DNA of 9,442 bases from Litorimonas sp964565335 (GCA_964565335.1 CAZMEN010000087.1:1-9442), one strand, 5' to 3'. Shown: positions 1 through 7,117, numbered from the stretch's first letter. The notes: a model not told the origin generated them from the sequence alone. Numbers and translations are program-made.

Positions 1-1180
1 TGCCTTGAATAAAGCGTGACGCGCCGACACCCACATAAACGACACCGCGCGCGCCCTCTTGGGCGAGACTGCGCCAGTCTTGCTCTGCATAGCCTTTGGC
101 ATCATGGCCTGTCAACAGGCTAACCGAAGAGTTCTTTCCGCGTGTTGTAAGAGACGCACCGATCTCAGCCGCTGCGCCCGCCGCTGCCGTGATTCCCGGA
201 ACAATGCGGAAAGGTACGCCCGCCTCGCGCAGGACATCAATTTCTTCGTCAGCGCGCCCAAATATGAGAGGATCGCCGCTTTTTAACCGCACAACGTGAT
301 GGCCTGCTTTCGCTTTCTCAATAATGAGAGCGTTGATTTCATCTTGCGATACTGAAGGGCCATGCGGCGTTTTTCCGACATAGATATATTCGGCTTCGCG
401 GCGGCCCAATTCCAAAACGGACTGACTGACCAATCTATCGTAAATCACGACATCCGCACCATGCAGAGCTTGCTGCGCAGCAAAAGTTAGCAGGTCAGGA
501 TTGCCCGGCCCTGAACCGACTAAAGCGACTTGGCCAGCTTTTTCTTCCGATGGATTATTCAGTGTATTTTCAACAAGTTGCGTGAAGGACTTCGCTTCCA
601 TTCGCAAATGGGCCTCCAGTGTTTTGCCTGTAAATATTTTAGCCCAAAAAGTCTGCCTATCCGCTAAATCTGGTAAAACCGTTTTGACCTTGGCGCGCAA
701 ATTTTTCGTCAGTTTTGCCAAGCTCCCTAATGTACTCGGAAGGCGTTTTTCCAAATCGGCTTTCAACGCTCTGGCCAATCCCGGACTAGTGCCTTCCGTG
801 CCGATACTGATAAGAACGGGCGAGCGGTCCACCAGAGCAGGCGTAATGAAGTCACAGGCAGATTTTTGATCGGCTGCATTCACCAACACACCTTTGGCCT
901 GCCCCAGCAATGCAATATTTGCATTCACCGCATCATCTTCTGTAGCGGCATAAACAAGGCGAGCATCCTCGATATCGGCTTCAAGAAAGTCACGCTGAAC
1001 ATGGACGAGTTTACCCTGCTCCGCCCAGCGTTGAATTTCTGAACTAATGTCTTCTGCAACCACTTCCAATCGCGCTTCAGTTTTCACTAAAGTTCGCAAT
1101 TTGGCCTCTGCCGCTTCGCCGCCTCCGATAATGCGTATCAGAGCGTTTTGTGTATCGACATGGATAGGGAGATATCGCAT
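1..1180 (-). CDS. cysG: Siroheme synthase CysG (trifunctional), 3' end beyond the window
   Basis: Cytoplasmic enzyme that turns uroporphyrinogen III into siroheme, the cofactor of sulfite and nitrite reductases: two SAM-dependent methylations, NAD-dependent oxidation, then iron insertion. I translated 393 residues by hand; they align almost gap-free with E. coli CysG (457 aa) as I recall it, so about 60-70 C-terminal residues are missing. The N-terminal dehydrogenase/chelatase half has the Rossmann glycines IIGGGE (17-22) and the catalytic-position Asp104 in NAAD. The C-terminal methyltransferase half has VGSGPG (221-226), YDRLV with Asp248, YVGK with Lys270, a GDP-IFGR loop (302-309) and PGITAA (328-333). 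The ATG at 1180 is chosen because it gives the family start M-x-x-L-P-I. Oddities: Thr replaces the phosphorylatable Ser128 of enterobacterial CysG, and KSGDP replaces the usual KGGDP. It is divergent from the HTH-cupin regulator and probably shares control with it (inference). Confidence 0.95.
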   Translation of the reverse strand, partial: MRYLPIHVDTQNALIRIIGGGEAAEAKLRTLVKTEARLEVVAEDISSEIQRWAEQGKLVHVQRDFLEADIEDARLVYAATEDDAVNANIALLGQAKGVLVNAADQKSACDFITPALVDRSPVLISIGTEGTSPGLARALKADLEKRLPSTLGSLAKLTKNLRAKVKTVLPDLADRQTFWAKIFTGKTLEAHLRMEAKSFTQLVENTLNNPSEEKAGQVALVGSGPGNPDLLTFAAQQALHGADVVIYDRLVSQSVLELGRREAEYIYVGKTPHGPSVSQDEINALIIEKAKAGHHVVRLKSGDPLIFGRADEEIDVLREAGVPFRIVPGITAAAGAAAEIGASLTTRGKNSSVSLLTGHDAKGYAEQDWRSLAQEGARGVVYVGVGASRFIQG

Positions 1181-1215
1181 GGGGTGTCCGTCCGTGATGC
1201 TCTTATGGAAGAGCC

Positions 1216-1244
1216 TTGTCAAAATTGTGTGTTCTATATATAGA
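1216..1244 (+). promoter_or_regulatory. Sigma70-type promoter of the HTH-cupin regulator
   Basis: TTGTCA (1216-1221) is followed by exactly 17 bases and TATAGA (1239-1244), a good match to the vegetative -35/-10 consensus. Transcription would begin near 1250, which leaves a leader of roughly 100 bases before the ATG at 1348 and rules out the in-frame ATG at 1216 as translation start. The -10 box lies inside the palindrome at 1231-1246, so a protein bound there would block this promoter. Prediction by eye only. Confidence 0.55.
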
Positions 1245-1246
1245 AC
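1231..1246. promoter_or_regulatory. Perfect 16-base palindrome, probable operator between cysG and the regulator
   Basis: GTTCTATATATAGAAC reads identically on both strands. It lies in the divergent intergenic region, 50 bases upstream of the cysG ATG, and covers the predicted -10 of the regulator promoter. By symmetry TATAGA is also present in the cysG direction (1238-1233 on the minus strand), although I see no convincing -35 for it there. A short dyad overlapping its own promoter is the usual arrangement for autoregulated XRE-family repressors, so the adjacent HTH-cupin protein is the best candidate ligand (inference). Confidence 0.6.
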
Positions 1247-1347
1247 GATTTGAACGAAATCTAGTCCGCGCCTTGAATAAAGTTTTTGGGCTTTATCACA
1301 TTAACGCGATGAGATTTCTTAAAAGCGATAAAAGGCAGGCATACAAT

Positions 1348-1956
1348 ATGGCTAGACAAAAACGTCAATTCTGCCCTGAGACCGAGGCTCTATCAGAAAA
1401 ACTCGGCCAGACAATATTACGCTTGCGGACAGCGGATAAATTGTCATTGGGCGATCTATCCGAAATGTCAGGCGTGGCGAAGTCCATGATTAGCCAAATA
1501 GAGAAGAATGAAACCAACCCTTCTTTGGCCACACTCTCCCGCCTCAGCTTGGCTCTGGGAACGAGTGTCGAGGCCATGGTATCCAATGATGACGACCATG
1601 ACGCTCTGGTTGGAAAGCTCTACATAAAGGATATTCCGCTTTTGAAAAGTGAAGACGGGCTCTGCGAACTCCGCATCATCGGTTCAATAGAAACCGTGCA
1701 ATGGCTACAATGGTATGACTTCAAGGCAGAGCCGGGCGGCGTCTTGGAAAGCTCCCCTCACCCTGATGGCTCTATAGAAAATTTAAGCGTTTTAACGGGG
1801 CAAATTACCGTTCAGGTGGGACAACAAAGCTGGCCTGTCAAAGCGGGAGAAACATTACGCTATAAAGCGGACAGAGATCATAAACTGACGAATACAGGAA
1901 GCGTTCCGGCCCATGCCACAATGGTCAATATTCTAGCGCACTTGGTTCGAAATTAA
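1348..1956 (+). CDS. XRE-family HTH regulator with C-terminal cupin domain
   Basis: Predicted cytoplasmic transcription factor of 202 residues. Residues about 19-78 form an XRE/Cro helix-turn-helix: LSLGDLSEMSGVAKSMISQ is helix-turn-helix-like and is followed by the typical IEKNETNPSLATL segment. Residues about 120-198 form a small cupin barrel (HPDGSIENLSVLTG, then VKAGETL, then DRDHKLTN) that in this family senses a small ligand; His138, Glu144 and His178 could line the pocket. The reading frame stays open upstream to an ATG at 1216, but that start falls in the predicted promoter; the ATG at 1348 has AGGCAGG-like purines upstream and starts just before the HTH. E. coli SutR (YdcN), a sulfur-utilisation regulator, has the same architecture, and divergence from cysG fits a sulfur-related role; the ligand is not identifiable from sequence. 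A further in-frame ATG at 1309 cannot be excluded. Confidence 0.85.
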   Translation: MARQKRQFCPETEALSEKLGQTILRLRTADKLSLGDLSEMSGVAKSMISQIEKNETNPSLATLSRLSLALGTSVEAMVSNDDDHDALVGKLYIKDIPLLKSEDGLCELRIIGSIETVQWLQWYDFKAEPGGVLESSPHPDGSIENLSVLTGQITVQVGQQSWPVKAGETLRYKADRDHKLTNTGSVPAHATMVNILAHLVRN

Positions 1957-2023
1957 TCTGAAGACCCGCACACGGTGAAAGCAGTCTTGCGCAATATAGA
2001 AACTCCGTTATTGAGCCTTTAAT

Positions 2024-3379
2024 ATGACGTATCACTCGCATTTGAATAAAAACGTATCCGCCAGTTTTGATGAGGCTTTATTGGCCTCATTAGCACCCGA
2101 TGGCGGACTGTGGATGCCGGACAGCCTGCCTCATTTTTCGCCGGATCAGACAGCGAAAATGGCGGCCCTGCCGTTTTGGGAATGCGCCGCGGAATTAGCC
2201 CGCTTTTTCGTTGATGGAGCCATTGATGATGATGCTCTGCGGGCTCTATGCGAAGATGCCTATAATTTTCCTATTCCGATTAAGACCCTCGCGCAAAATA
2301 CGCTTGATGTCGCCATGGCAGAAGATGACGATGAGTACATTCTTGAACTATTCCAAGGCCCAACATTGGCGTTTAAGGATTTTGCTGCGCGATTTATGGG
2401 GCGTTCAACCTCTCATTTAATGCAGGCTTCGGGCCAAACACGTACCATTTTGGTGGCAACCTCTGGCGATACGGGCGGCGCGGTGGGTGATGCCTTTTTA
2501 GGCCAAAACGGGATTAATGTTGTCATCCTGTACCCCGAAGGCGGCGTCAGTACCGTGCAGGAGCAACAGCTATGCACGATGGGGGATGAACACTCCAACG
2601 TTCACACGGTCCGTCTTCAAGGGTCTTTCGACGATTGCCAACAACTTGTCAAAGACGCGTTTGCAGACAGAGCCTTAAGCGAGGCACATAATCTGATGTC
2701 TGCCAATTCCATCAATGTTGGCCGGGTCATTCCGCAGAGTTTTTATTACTTCTGGACAGCCTTACAGATCAAAGCCGCCCATCCCGGGGTGCCGATTGTT
2801 TACAGTATCCCGTCCGGCAATCTCGGCAATTTAACTGGCGGCATCATTGCAAAACTTATGGGTGCGCCGATTGACCGTTTTGTTATCGGCAATAACACCA
2901 ATGATCCCTTCGTGGATTATCTCAGAGATGGCACTTACCGCCCGCGCGCGTCGGTTCCAACGCTTTCAAACGCTATGGATATCGGGAAACCAAACAATTT
3001 CCCTCGAATTTTGAACTTATTGAAAGATGACTTTCAGGCTGTATCTGAACTGTGCTGGGGGGCATCTTTTTCTGATGAGCGAACGGAGCGGCATCTACGC
3101 CGGGTTTTCGCAGATACAGGCTACCTCATGTGTCCGCACACGACTGTCGGGCATTTAGCAATGGAAGCCTTTGCAAAGGATGTAACGCGCCCCTTTATCA
3201 AAGTCACCGTCGCCACGGCGCACCCGGCAAAATTCGCGGACAGTGTTGAACGCATCGTCGGCGAAACAATTCCGATGCCCGAGGCTTTAGCTTCATTGAT
3301 GAATAAAGAAAAACGGGTCATGCCTCTCGCGCCGAATTTGAGTGCATTGAGAGGTTTTCTCGAGACTCTGTCAGTCTGA
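2024..3379 (+). CDS. thrC: Threonine synthase
   Basis: PLP-dependent cytoplasmic enzyme converting O-phosphohomoserine to threonine and phosphate, the last step of threonine synthesis. At 451 residues it has the length of the enterobacterial/fungal type of ThrC. Visible landmarks: an N-terminal segment SFDEALLASLAPDGGLWMP (14-32) characteristic of ThrC, the PLP Schiff-base lysine Lys118 in LAFKDF, the substrate/cofactor loop ATSGDTGGAVGDAF (145-158), the PLP-phosphate glycine loop IPSGNLGN (262-269) and the HTTVGH/ATAHPAKF region near 372-404. The ATG at 2024 fits the family N-terminus; the Shine-Dalgarno is weak. It lies 67 bases after the regulator, with no clear terminator between, so read-through from the regulator promoter is possible. 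The kinase-like gene follows after 6 bases in the same frame, separated only by the TGA and two codons. Confidence 0.96.
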   Translation: MTYHSHLNKNVSASFDEALLASLAPDGGLWMPDSLPHFSPDQTAKMAALPFWECAAELARFFVDGAIDDDALRALCEDAYNFPIPIKTLAQNTLDVAMAEDDDEYILELFQGPTLAFKDFAARFMGRSTSHLMQASGQTRTILVATSGDTGGAVGDAFLGQNGINVVILYPEGGVSTVQEQQLCTMGDEHSNVHTVRLQGSFDDCQQLVKDAFADRALSEAHNLMSANSINVGRVIPQSFYYFWTALQIKAAHPGVPIVYSIPSGNLGNLTGGIIAKLMGAPIDRFVIGNNTNDPFVDYLRDGTYRPRASVPTLSNAMDIGKPNNFPRILNLLKDDFQAVSELCWGASFSDERTERHLRRVFADTGYLMCPHTTVGHLAMEAFAKDVTRPFIKVTVATAHPAKFADSVERIVGETIPMPEALASLMNKEKRVMPLAPNLSALRGFLETLSV

Positions 3380-3385
3380 TTTATC

Positions 3386-4030
3386 GTGAAGCTCTCCCGC
3401 ATCGACTTTGAACATCGCTACAATGAAGGCTCGCTTCGCTTGGCCTTTATCGGAATGTCAAATATCGGAAAAAGCTACACGGCGAAACGCTTAGCAAAAC
3501 AATTCAATTTCTCATTGGTAGAAATTGACCAGTTGATTTGGGAAACTTTGGGCTATTCAGATATGGGAGCTTTTGCGAATTGGCAGGGCCAGCCCTACAG
3601 CGAAGGTTATGCAGAACGCGAAACCCGCTCAATCGAACTTGAAACAGAAGCAACGTTAAGAGCCTTGAATACTGGCAAAGGCAATGTGATTGTCGATACG
3701 CCGGGCAGCGTGATTTATACAGGCGCGGAAACACTGAGGGAATTGAGAGAAACACACCTCATTATCTACATTTCAGCGTCGGATGCGCGAGTGGAGGGGT
3801 TGAAGGCGGACTATTTTAAAAACCCGAAACCGCTGATTTGGCAGAAATACTTTCATCAACGCGTAGGACAATCGTCCGAAGAGGCAATTTTGGAGTCCTA
3901 CCCTGCCCTTTTGGAAGCGCGATCTAAGCAATACGAAGCCTTAGCGGATCAAACTCTGACCGATGACTTTGTTCTAGATGAGAAGACATCCGTTGAACAA
4001 ATTTTTGAAGCCTTAAAGCCAGCCGTTTAG
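3386..4030 (+). CDS. P-loop kinase-like protein (shikimate-kinase-type fold), substrate unknown
   Basis: A 214-residue soluble protein with an N-terminal Walker A, GMSNIGKS (23-30), followed by EIDQLI (46-51), which sits where shikimate kinases carry the acidic Mg/substrate aspartate. Further on is a beta-strand VIVDTPGSVIY (101-111) where AroK has its glycine-rich substrate loop; the mismatch there argues against a true shikimate kinase. The C-terminal half has YFKNPKPLIW (142-151) and a helical EAILESYPALLEARSKQYEALA segment; no membrane segment or signal peptide. Translation starts at GTG 3386: the thrC stop codon is in the same frame immediately upstream, no ATG precedes Walker A, and Met24 is inside it. 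The 6-base gap to thrC suggests translational coupling and a shared transcript. The last 18 bases overlap the 3' end of convergent hemH. I do not recognise the specific function; small-molecule phosphotransfer is inference. Confidence 0.8.
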   Translation: MKLSRIDFEHRYNEGSLRLAFIGMSNIGKSYTAKRLAKQFNFSLVEIDQLIWETLGYSDMGAFANWQGQPYSEGYAERETRSIELETEATLRALNTGKGNVIVDTPGSVIYTGAETLRELRETHLIIYISASDARVEGLKADYFKNPKPLIWQKYFHQRVGQSSEEAILESYPALLEARSKQYEALADQTLTDDFVLDEKTSVEQIFEALKPAV

Positions 4031-5023
4031 CAAACGTTCTTTGGCAAGATCTGCCAAAAGCTCGATATGATCAGGCCGCGAGTTTAGACACGGTACGGCC
4101 GTAAAGTTCACTCCCCCATGCTCCGTAAAGCTTTCATGGGCTTCAATTTTAATTTCTTCGAGTGTTTCCAAACAATCAGCGGCAAAGCCCGGCATAATGA
4201 CTGCTATGTTTTTGATACCTTCGGCAGGAATTTTTTCGAGGGTTTTATCCGTATAAGGTTGCAACCAAGCTTTGGGGCCAAAACGGGATTGGAACGTTGT
4301 AAAAAGATAGTCCTCGGAGACGTCCATATGCTTGCGCATCAATTCCGTCGTCTGCAAACATTCCGCCTGATACGGGTCGCCCTTATCGACATAGCTTTGC
4401 GGCAGTCCGTGGTAAGAGGCCATCACGGCATCAGGTTTCCAATCCAGCGTTGCGAGGTGATCCTTCAGGCTATCTGCCAAGGCTTTGATATAACGGGGGT
4501 CATCATAATAATGACGCAGAAAGCGGATTTCAGGAACGTCCACGCGTTTCTTTATCGCCTTGGCGAGACCATCAAAAACGGAGGCCGTTGTGGCGCCCGC
4601 AAATTGCGGATAAAGCGGCAAAACGCCAATGCGCGTACACCCTTTGGCGACAAGCGAGTCAATGCCAGCCCCTATAGAGGGATTGCCGTAACGCATTGCA
4701 ATCTCGACGACGACATCGTCGCCCAAAACGTTTTGCACGCCCTCAGCCTGTGCTTGTGTAACGCGAATAAGCGGCGCGGTATCAACTAGGTCTGACCGAT
4801 CAGAAAACTCCGGCTCGTTCCAAATACTGGCATAGGCTTTGGCTGAACGCGCGGGCCGCGTCCGCAGAATTATGCCGTGCAAAATAGGACACCAAATCCA
4901 ACGCGATGTGTCGACAACGCGTTTGTCATGAAGAAACTCGAAAAGATATTTTCGGGTCGCTTTCGCCGTCGGCGCATCAGGCGAGCCAAGGTTGACCATG
5001 AGTAATCCGGGTTTACTGACCAT
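4013..5023 (-). CDS. hemH: Ferrochelatase (protohaem ferro-lyase)
   Basis: Inserts ferrous iron into protoporphyrin IX, the final step of haem synthesis, at the cytoplasmic face of the inner membrane. The 336-residue product has the normal bacterial length. Landmarks: GLLMVNLGSPD (6-16) at the N-terminus, YGNPSI (112-117), LPLYPQFAGATTAS (135-148), the catalytic His205 in ASYHGLPQSY, FQSRFGPKAWLQPYT (244-258), and the acidic active-site PGFAADCLETLEEI (278-291), where Glu286 is the equivalent of the conserved catalytic glutamate. Cys residues are scattered (45, 129, 222, 284, 312), and there is no C-terminal extension after LLNGWL, so the eukaryotic-type C-terminal [2Fe-2S] site is absent. 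Start at ATG 5023 with a weak GAG seven bases upstream. Divergent from the M2 peptidase gene, convergent with the kinase-like gene (18-base overlap). Confidence 0.96.
   Translation of the reverse strand: MVSKPGLLMVNLGSPDAPTAKATRKYLFEFLHDKRVVDTSRWIWCPILHGIILRTRPARSAKAYASIWNEPEFSDRSDLVDTAPLIRVTQAQAEGVQNVLGDDVVVEIAMRYGNPSIGAGIDSLVAKGCTRIGVLPLYPQFAGATTASVFDGLAKAIKKRVDVPEIRFLRHYYDDPRYIKALADSLKDHLATLDWKPDAVMASYHGLPQSYVDKGDPYQAECLQTTELMRKHMDVSEDYLFTTFQSRFGPKAWLQPYTDKTLEKIPAEGIKNIAVIMPGFAADCLETLEEIKIEAHESFTEHGGVNFTAVPCLNSRPDHIELLADLAKERLLNGWL
4040..4058. repeat. 7-base-pair hairpin inside the hemH 3' end, just after the kinase-like stop codon
   Basis: TTTGGCA (4040-4046), a 5-base loop AGATC and TGCCAAA (4052-4058) form a perfect stem starting 10 bases beyond the stop of the plus-strand gene. 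No T-tract follows on the plus strand, so it is not a canonical intrinsic terminator; it could stabilise the mRNA 3' end, or simply reflect the LADLA codons of hemH. Confidence 0.35.
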
Positions 5024-5079
5024 TATTTGCTCGTTTTCTAAATTAAACTGAGTTCATTGGGTTACATTCTAACTTCAAA

Positions 5080-5093
5080 GGCTCATCAGAGCC
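5080..5093. repeat. Short inverted repeat in the hemH/M2-peptidase divergent region
   Basis: GGCTC-ATCA-GAGCC, a perfect 5-base-pair dyad, lies about 57 bases upstream of hemH and 88 upstream of the peptidase gene. TTGACC at 5095-5100 immediately follows and could be a -35 for the peptidase direction, but I find no good -10 at the right distance. A regulatory role is possible; the dyad is short enough to arise by chance. Confidence 0.25.
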
Positions 5094-5134
5094 ATTGACC
5101 TTGTAGTGCTATTGTTTACGAATAGAGACAATAA

Positions 5135-5151
5135 ATAGCTTGCTCAGCTAT
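5135..5151. promoter_or_regulatory. Inverted repeat upstream of the M2 peptidase gene
   Basis: ATAGCT-TGCTC-AGCTAT is a perfect 6-base-pair dyad ending 29 bases before the peptidase ATG, placed to be either an operator or a 5'-leader hairpin. It shares arms and most of its centre (ATAGCTT, CTC, GCTATG) with the dyad at 7145-7161 at the start of the PopA-like gene, differing by two extra central bases. No other dyad with these arms was noticed in the window. Confidence 0.4.
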
Positions 5152-5180
5152 GATTAAATATAAGAATTTGTGAGGACTTA

Positions 5181-7040
5181 ATGAAACGCGTTCTAACTTC
5201 CGCCGTCAGTCTCTTGACTCTTTCACTCGTCGCTTGCCAACCGCCCTCTGAAAGCCAGACAGAAAATGTGACCAAAATGGTTGAGGCCGCCGCCCCCGAA
5301 ACAACGGGCGCGCCGACACAACAAGAGGCTAAAGAGTTTTTGGAAGCCTCTGCGGAAGAGATTGAAACCCTCAGCGAATATGCGGCGCGCGTCTCTTGGG
5401 TCAAAGCCAATTTTATTACGCAAGACACAAACTGGCTCGAATCCAAAGTCGGCGAAGAAATTGCTCTTCTTTCAACACGTCTAACTAATCAGGCGAAGCG
5501 CTTTAATGACCTTCAATTACCGACCGATATGCGCCGTAAAATGGACGGCCTAAAACGCGGATCCAATTTCCCCGCGCCCGAACGCGAAGGTGCGGCGAAA
5601 GATTTGGCCGAGATCATGACGAATTTGGATTCACTCTACGGAACGGGAAAGTTTGAGCACAATGGAAAAACACTCAATCTCGGACAAGCCAGCGACATAA
5701 TCGCTACATCCAATGACCCTGAAGAACTCAAGGCTGTTTGGGAGGGTTGGCGCACTATTTCTCCTGCTATGAAGTCTGATTATAATAAAATGGTCAAAAT
5801 CATCAATGAAGGCTCCGAAGAATTAGGATATGCGGATGCGGGCGCTTTGTGGCGCGGCGGCTATGATATGGACGCTGATGCCTTTGTCGCAGAAACCGAT
5901 CGTATTTGGGGACAAGTTAAGCCGCTTTACGACCAACTTCACTGCGCCGTTCGTGCAGGCCTTAATGAAAAATATGGCGATGAAGTCGTGCCACTCAACG
6001 AACCCATTCGCGCCGATATCCTAGGAAATATGTGGGGTCAAAGCTGGGGCAATATTTATGATGTCGTCGCCCCCAAGGACGCCGCGAAAGGCGTAGACAC
6101 AACAAAGCTGTTGGAAGAGAACGGTTATGACGCGCTGAAAATGGTACAAACGGCAGAAGAGTTCTTTACATCCATGGGTTTTGCGCCGCTTCCCGATACA
6201 TTTTATGAGCGTTCTTTGATTACGAAACCCGAAGACCGAGAAGTCGTTTGTCACGCCTCAGCGTGGAATCTTGACTCGAAAGATGATGTACGGATTAAAA
6301 TGTGCACAAAGGTAAATGGAGAAGATTTCGTCACTGTTCATCACGAATTAGGGCATAATTTTTATCAGCGCGCTTACAAAGACCAACCCGTTTTCTATCA
6401 AGGCGGGGCGAATGATGGCTTCCACGAAGCGATTGGCGATATGATTGCTCTCTCCATTACGCCAGAATATCTCGTCAAAATTGGGCTTTTGGATGCAGCA
6501 GATGTTCCGGGCGAAGACGCTGACCTGGCGCTACTCATGCGCCAAGCAATGGATAAGGTCGCCTTCTTGCCTTTCGGCCTCATGGTTGACCAATGGCGCT
6601 GGAAAGTTTTCTCCGGCGAATACTCTCCGTCAGAATATAATGATGGCTGGTGGGAATTACGCAATAAATATCAAGGCCTTAAAGCGCCAAGTGAACGTCC
6701 GGCAGATGCGTTTGACCCAGGTGCAAAATATCATATTCCAGGCAATACGCCTTACATGCGCTATTTCCTCGCCCATATCTTGCAGTTCCAGTTCCATAAA
6801 GCCGCCTGTGACCTTGCAGGCTTCGAGGGCCCACTGCACCGATGCTCCGTCTATGGCAATACAGAAGTCGGCGAGAAGTTTAATGCCATGATGGAAATGG
6901 GCCAATCCAAGCCTTGGCCGGATGCGCTTGAGGCGTTCACTGGTACGCGCGAAATGGATGGATCCGCTATTTTGGAATATTTTGCGCCGCTTCAGACCTA
7001 TTTGGAAGAGCAAAATAAAGACAGAACTTGCGGATGGTAA
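5181..7040 (+). CDS. Peptidase family M2 (ACE-like) peptidyl-dipeptidase, lipoprotein
   Basis: Predicted zinc dipeptidyl carboxypeptidase, 619 residues. A type II signal peptide (MKR, hydrophobic 4-18, lipobox LVAC) predicts lipidation at Cys19; Gln20 favours outer-membrane sorting. Residues 50-615 match a single ACE catalytic domain. Zinc site: HHELGH with His388, Glu389, His392, and Glu416 in GFHEAIGD, with the same 27-residue Glu-Glu spacing as human testis ACE. By recalled alignment it also keeps His358 (CHASAW), Gln287, Lys516, His518, Tyr525 and Tyr528 of the substrate pocket, the chloride-site residues Arg191/Trp490/Arg494 and Tyr228/Arg527, and disulfides Cys357-Cys375 and Cys543-Cys555; the third ACE disulfide is absent. 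Start ATG 5181 has GAGGA four bases upstream. It is followed by hairpin-rich intergenic DNA and is probably monocistronic. Likely role is periplasmic or surface oligopeptide digestion (inference). Confidence 0.95.
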   Translation: MKRVLTSAVSLLTLSLVACQPPSESQTENVTKMVEAAAPETTGAPTQQEAKEFLEASAEEIETLSEYAARVSWVKANFITQDTNWLESKVGEEIALLSTRLTNQAKRFNDLQLPTDMRRKMDGLKRGSNFPAPEREGAAKDLAEIMTNLDSLYGTGKFEHNGKTLNLGQASDIIATSNDPEELKAVWEGWRTISPAMKSDYNKMVKIINEGSEELGYADAGALWRGGYDMDADAFVAETDRIWGQVKPLYDQLHCAVRAGLNEKYGDEVVPLNEPIRADILGNMWGQSWGNIYDVVAPKDAAKGVDTTKLLEENGYDALKMVQTAEEFFTSMGFAPLPDTFYERSLITKPEDREVVCHASAWNLDSKDDVRIKMCTKVNGEDFVTVHHELGHNFYQRAYKDQPVFYQGGANDGFHEAIGDMIALSITPEYLVKIGLLDAADVPGEDADLALLMRQAMDKVAFLPFGLMVDQWRWKVFSGEYSPSEYNDGWWELRNKYQGLKAPSERPADAFDPGAKYHIPGNTPYMRYFLAHILQFQFHKAACDLAGFEGPLHRCSVYGNTEVGEKFNAMMEMGQSKPWPDALEAFTGTREMDGSAILEYFAPLQTYLEEQNKDRTCGW

Positions 7041-7047
7041 GACTGCT

Positions 7048-7062
7048 CGGCCCCTTGGGTCG
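7048..7062 (+). repeat. GC-rich hairpin directly after the M2 peptidase stop codon
   Basis: CGGCCC-CTT-GGGTCG can pair over six positions, one of them G-U, seven bases after the TAA. No U-tract follows, so Rho-independent termination is doubtful; mRNA 3'-end protection is an alternative. Confidence 0.3.
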
Positions 7063-7094
7063 CGCATTACAAACCTGAATAAAATTACAACTTA

Positions 7095-7117
7095 ATGCGG
7101 CTTAGATTTAGCCGCAT
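7095..7117. terminator. Hairpin between the M2 peptidase and PopA-like genes, possible terminator
   Basis: ATGCGGCT, a 7-base loop and AGCCGCAT make a perfect 8-base-pair stem 54 bases after the peptidase stop. On the plus strand the following bases (GAATTAACG) lack a T-run. On the minus strand the stem is followed by a T-rich stretch, which is better for stopping antisense transcription, although no minus-strand gene is present here. It is the strongest dyad in this gap, and it is the best candidate for separating the two plus-strand units. Confidence 0.4.

Noticed and set aside
2..1282. A 13-base exact direct repeat, GCCTTGAATAAAG, at 2-14 and 1270-1282, flanking the cysG region.
   Set aside because: One 13-base match is expected by chance in a window of this size (about 0.7 pairs by 4^13), and one copy lies inside cysG codons.
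1277..1296. ATAAAG-8-CTTTAT inverted repeat in the regulator leader.
   Set aside because: AT-rich 6-base-pair stem with a long loop; weak and not positioned at a known type of control element.
1216..1347. N-terminal extension of the HTH-cupin regulator starting at ATG 1216.
   Set aside because: The extension would begin at the predicted -35 box and overlap the palindrome; its 44 residues resemble no HTH-cupin N-terminus. ATG 1348 is preferred.
4118..4789. 223-codon plus-strand open frame opposite hemH.
   Set aside because: It lies wholly inside the well-conserved hemH coding region on the other strand; its translation resembles no protein I know.
5095..5122. TTGACC...TACGAA as the M2 peptidase promoter.
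   Set aside because: The -35 is good but the -10 matches the consensus at only three of six positions with 16-base spacing; not reportable as a feature.
6657..7067. 136-codon minus-strand open frame opposite the M2 peptidase end, and the 148-codon plus-strand frame at 6445-6891.
   Set aside because: Both are shadows of the strongly conserved M2 peptidase coding frame.
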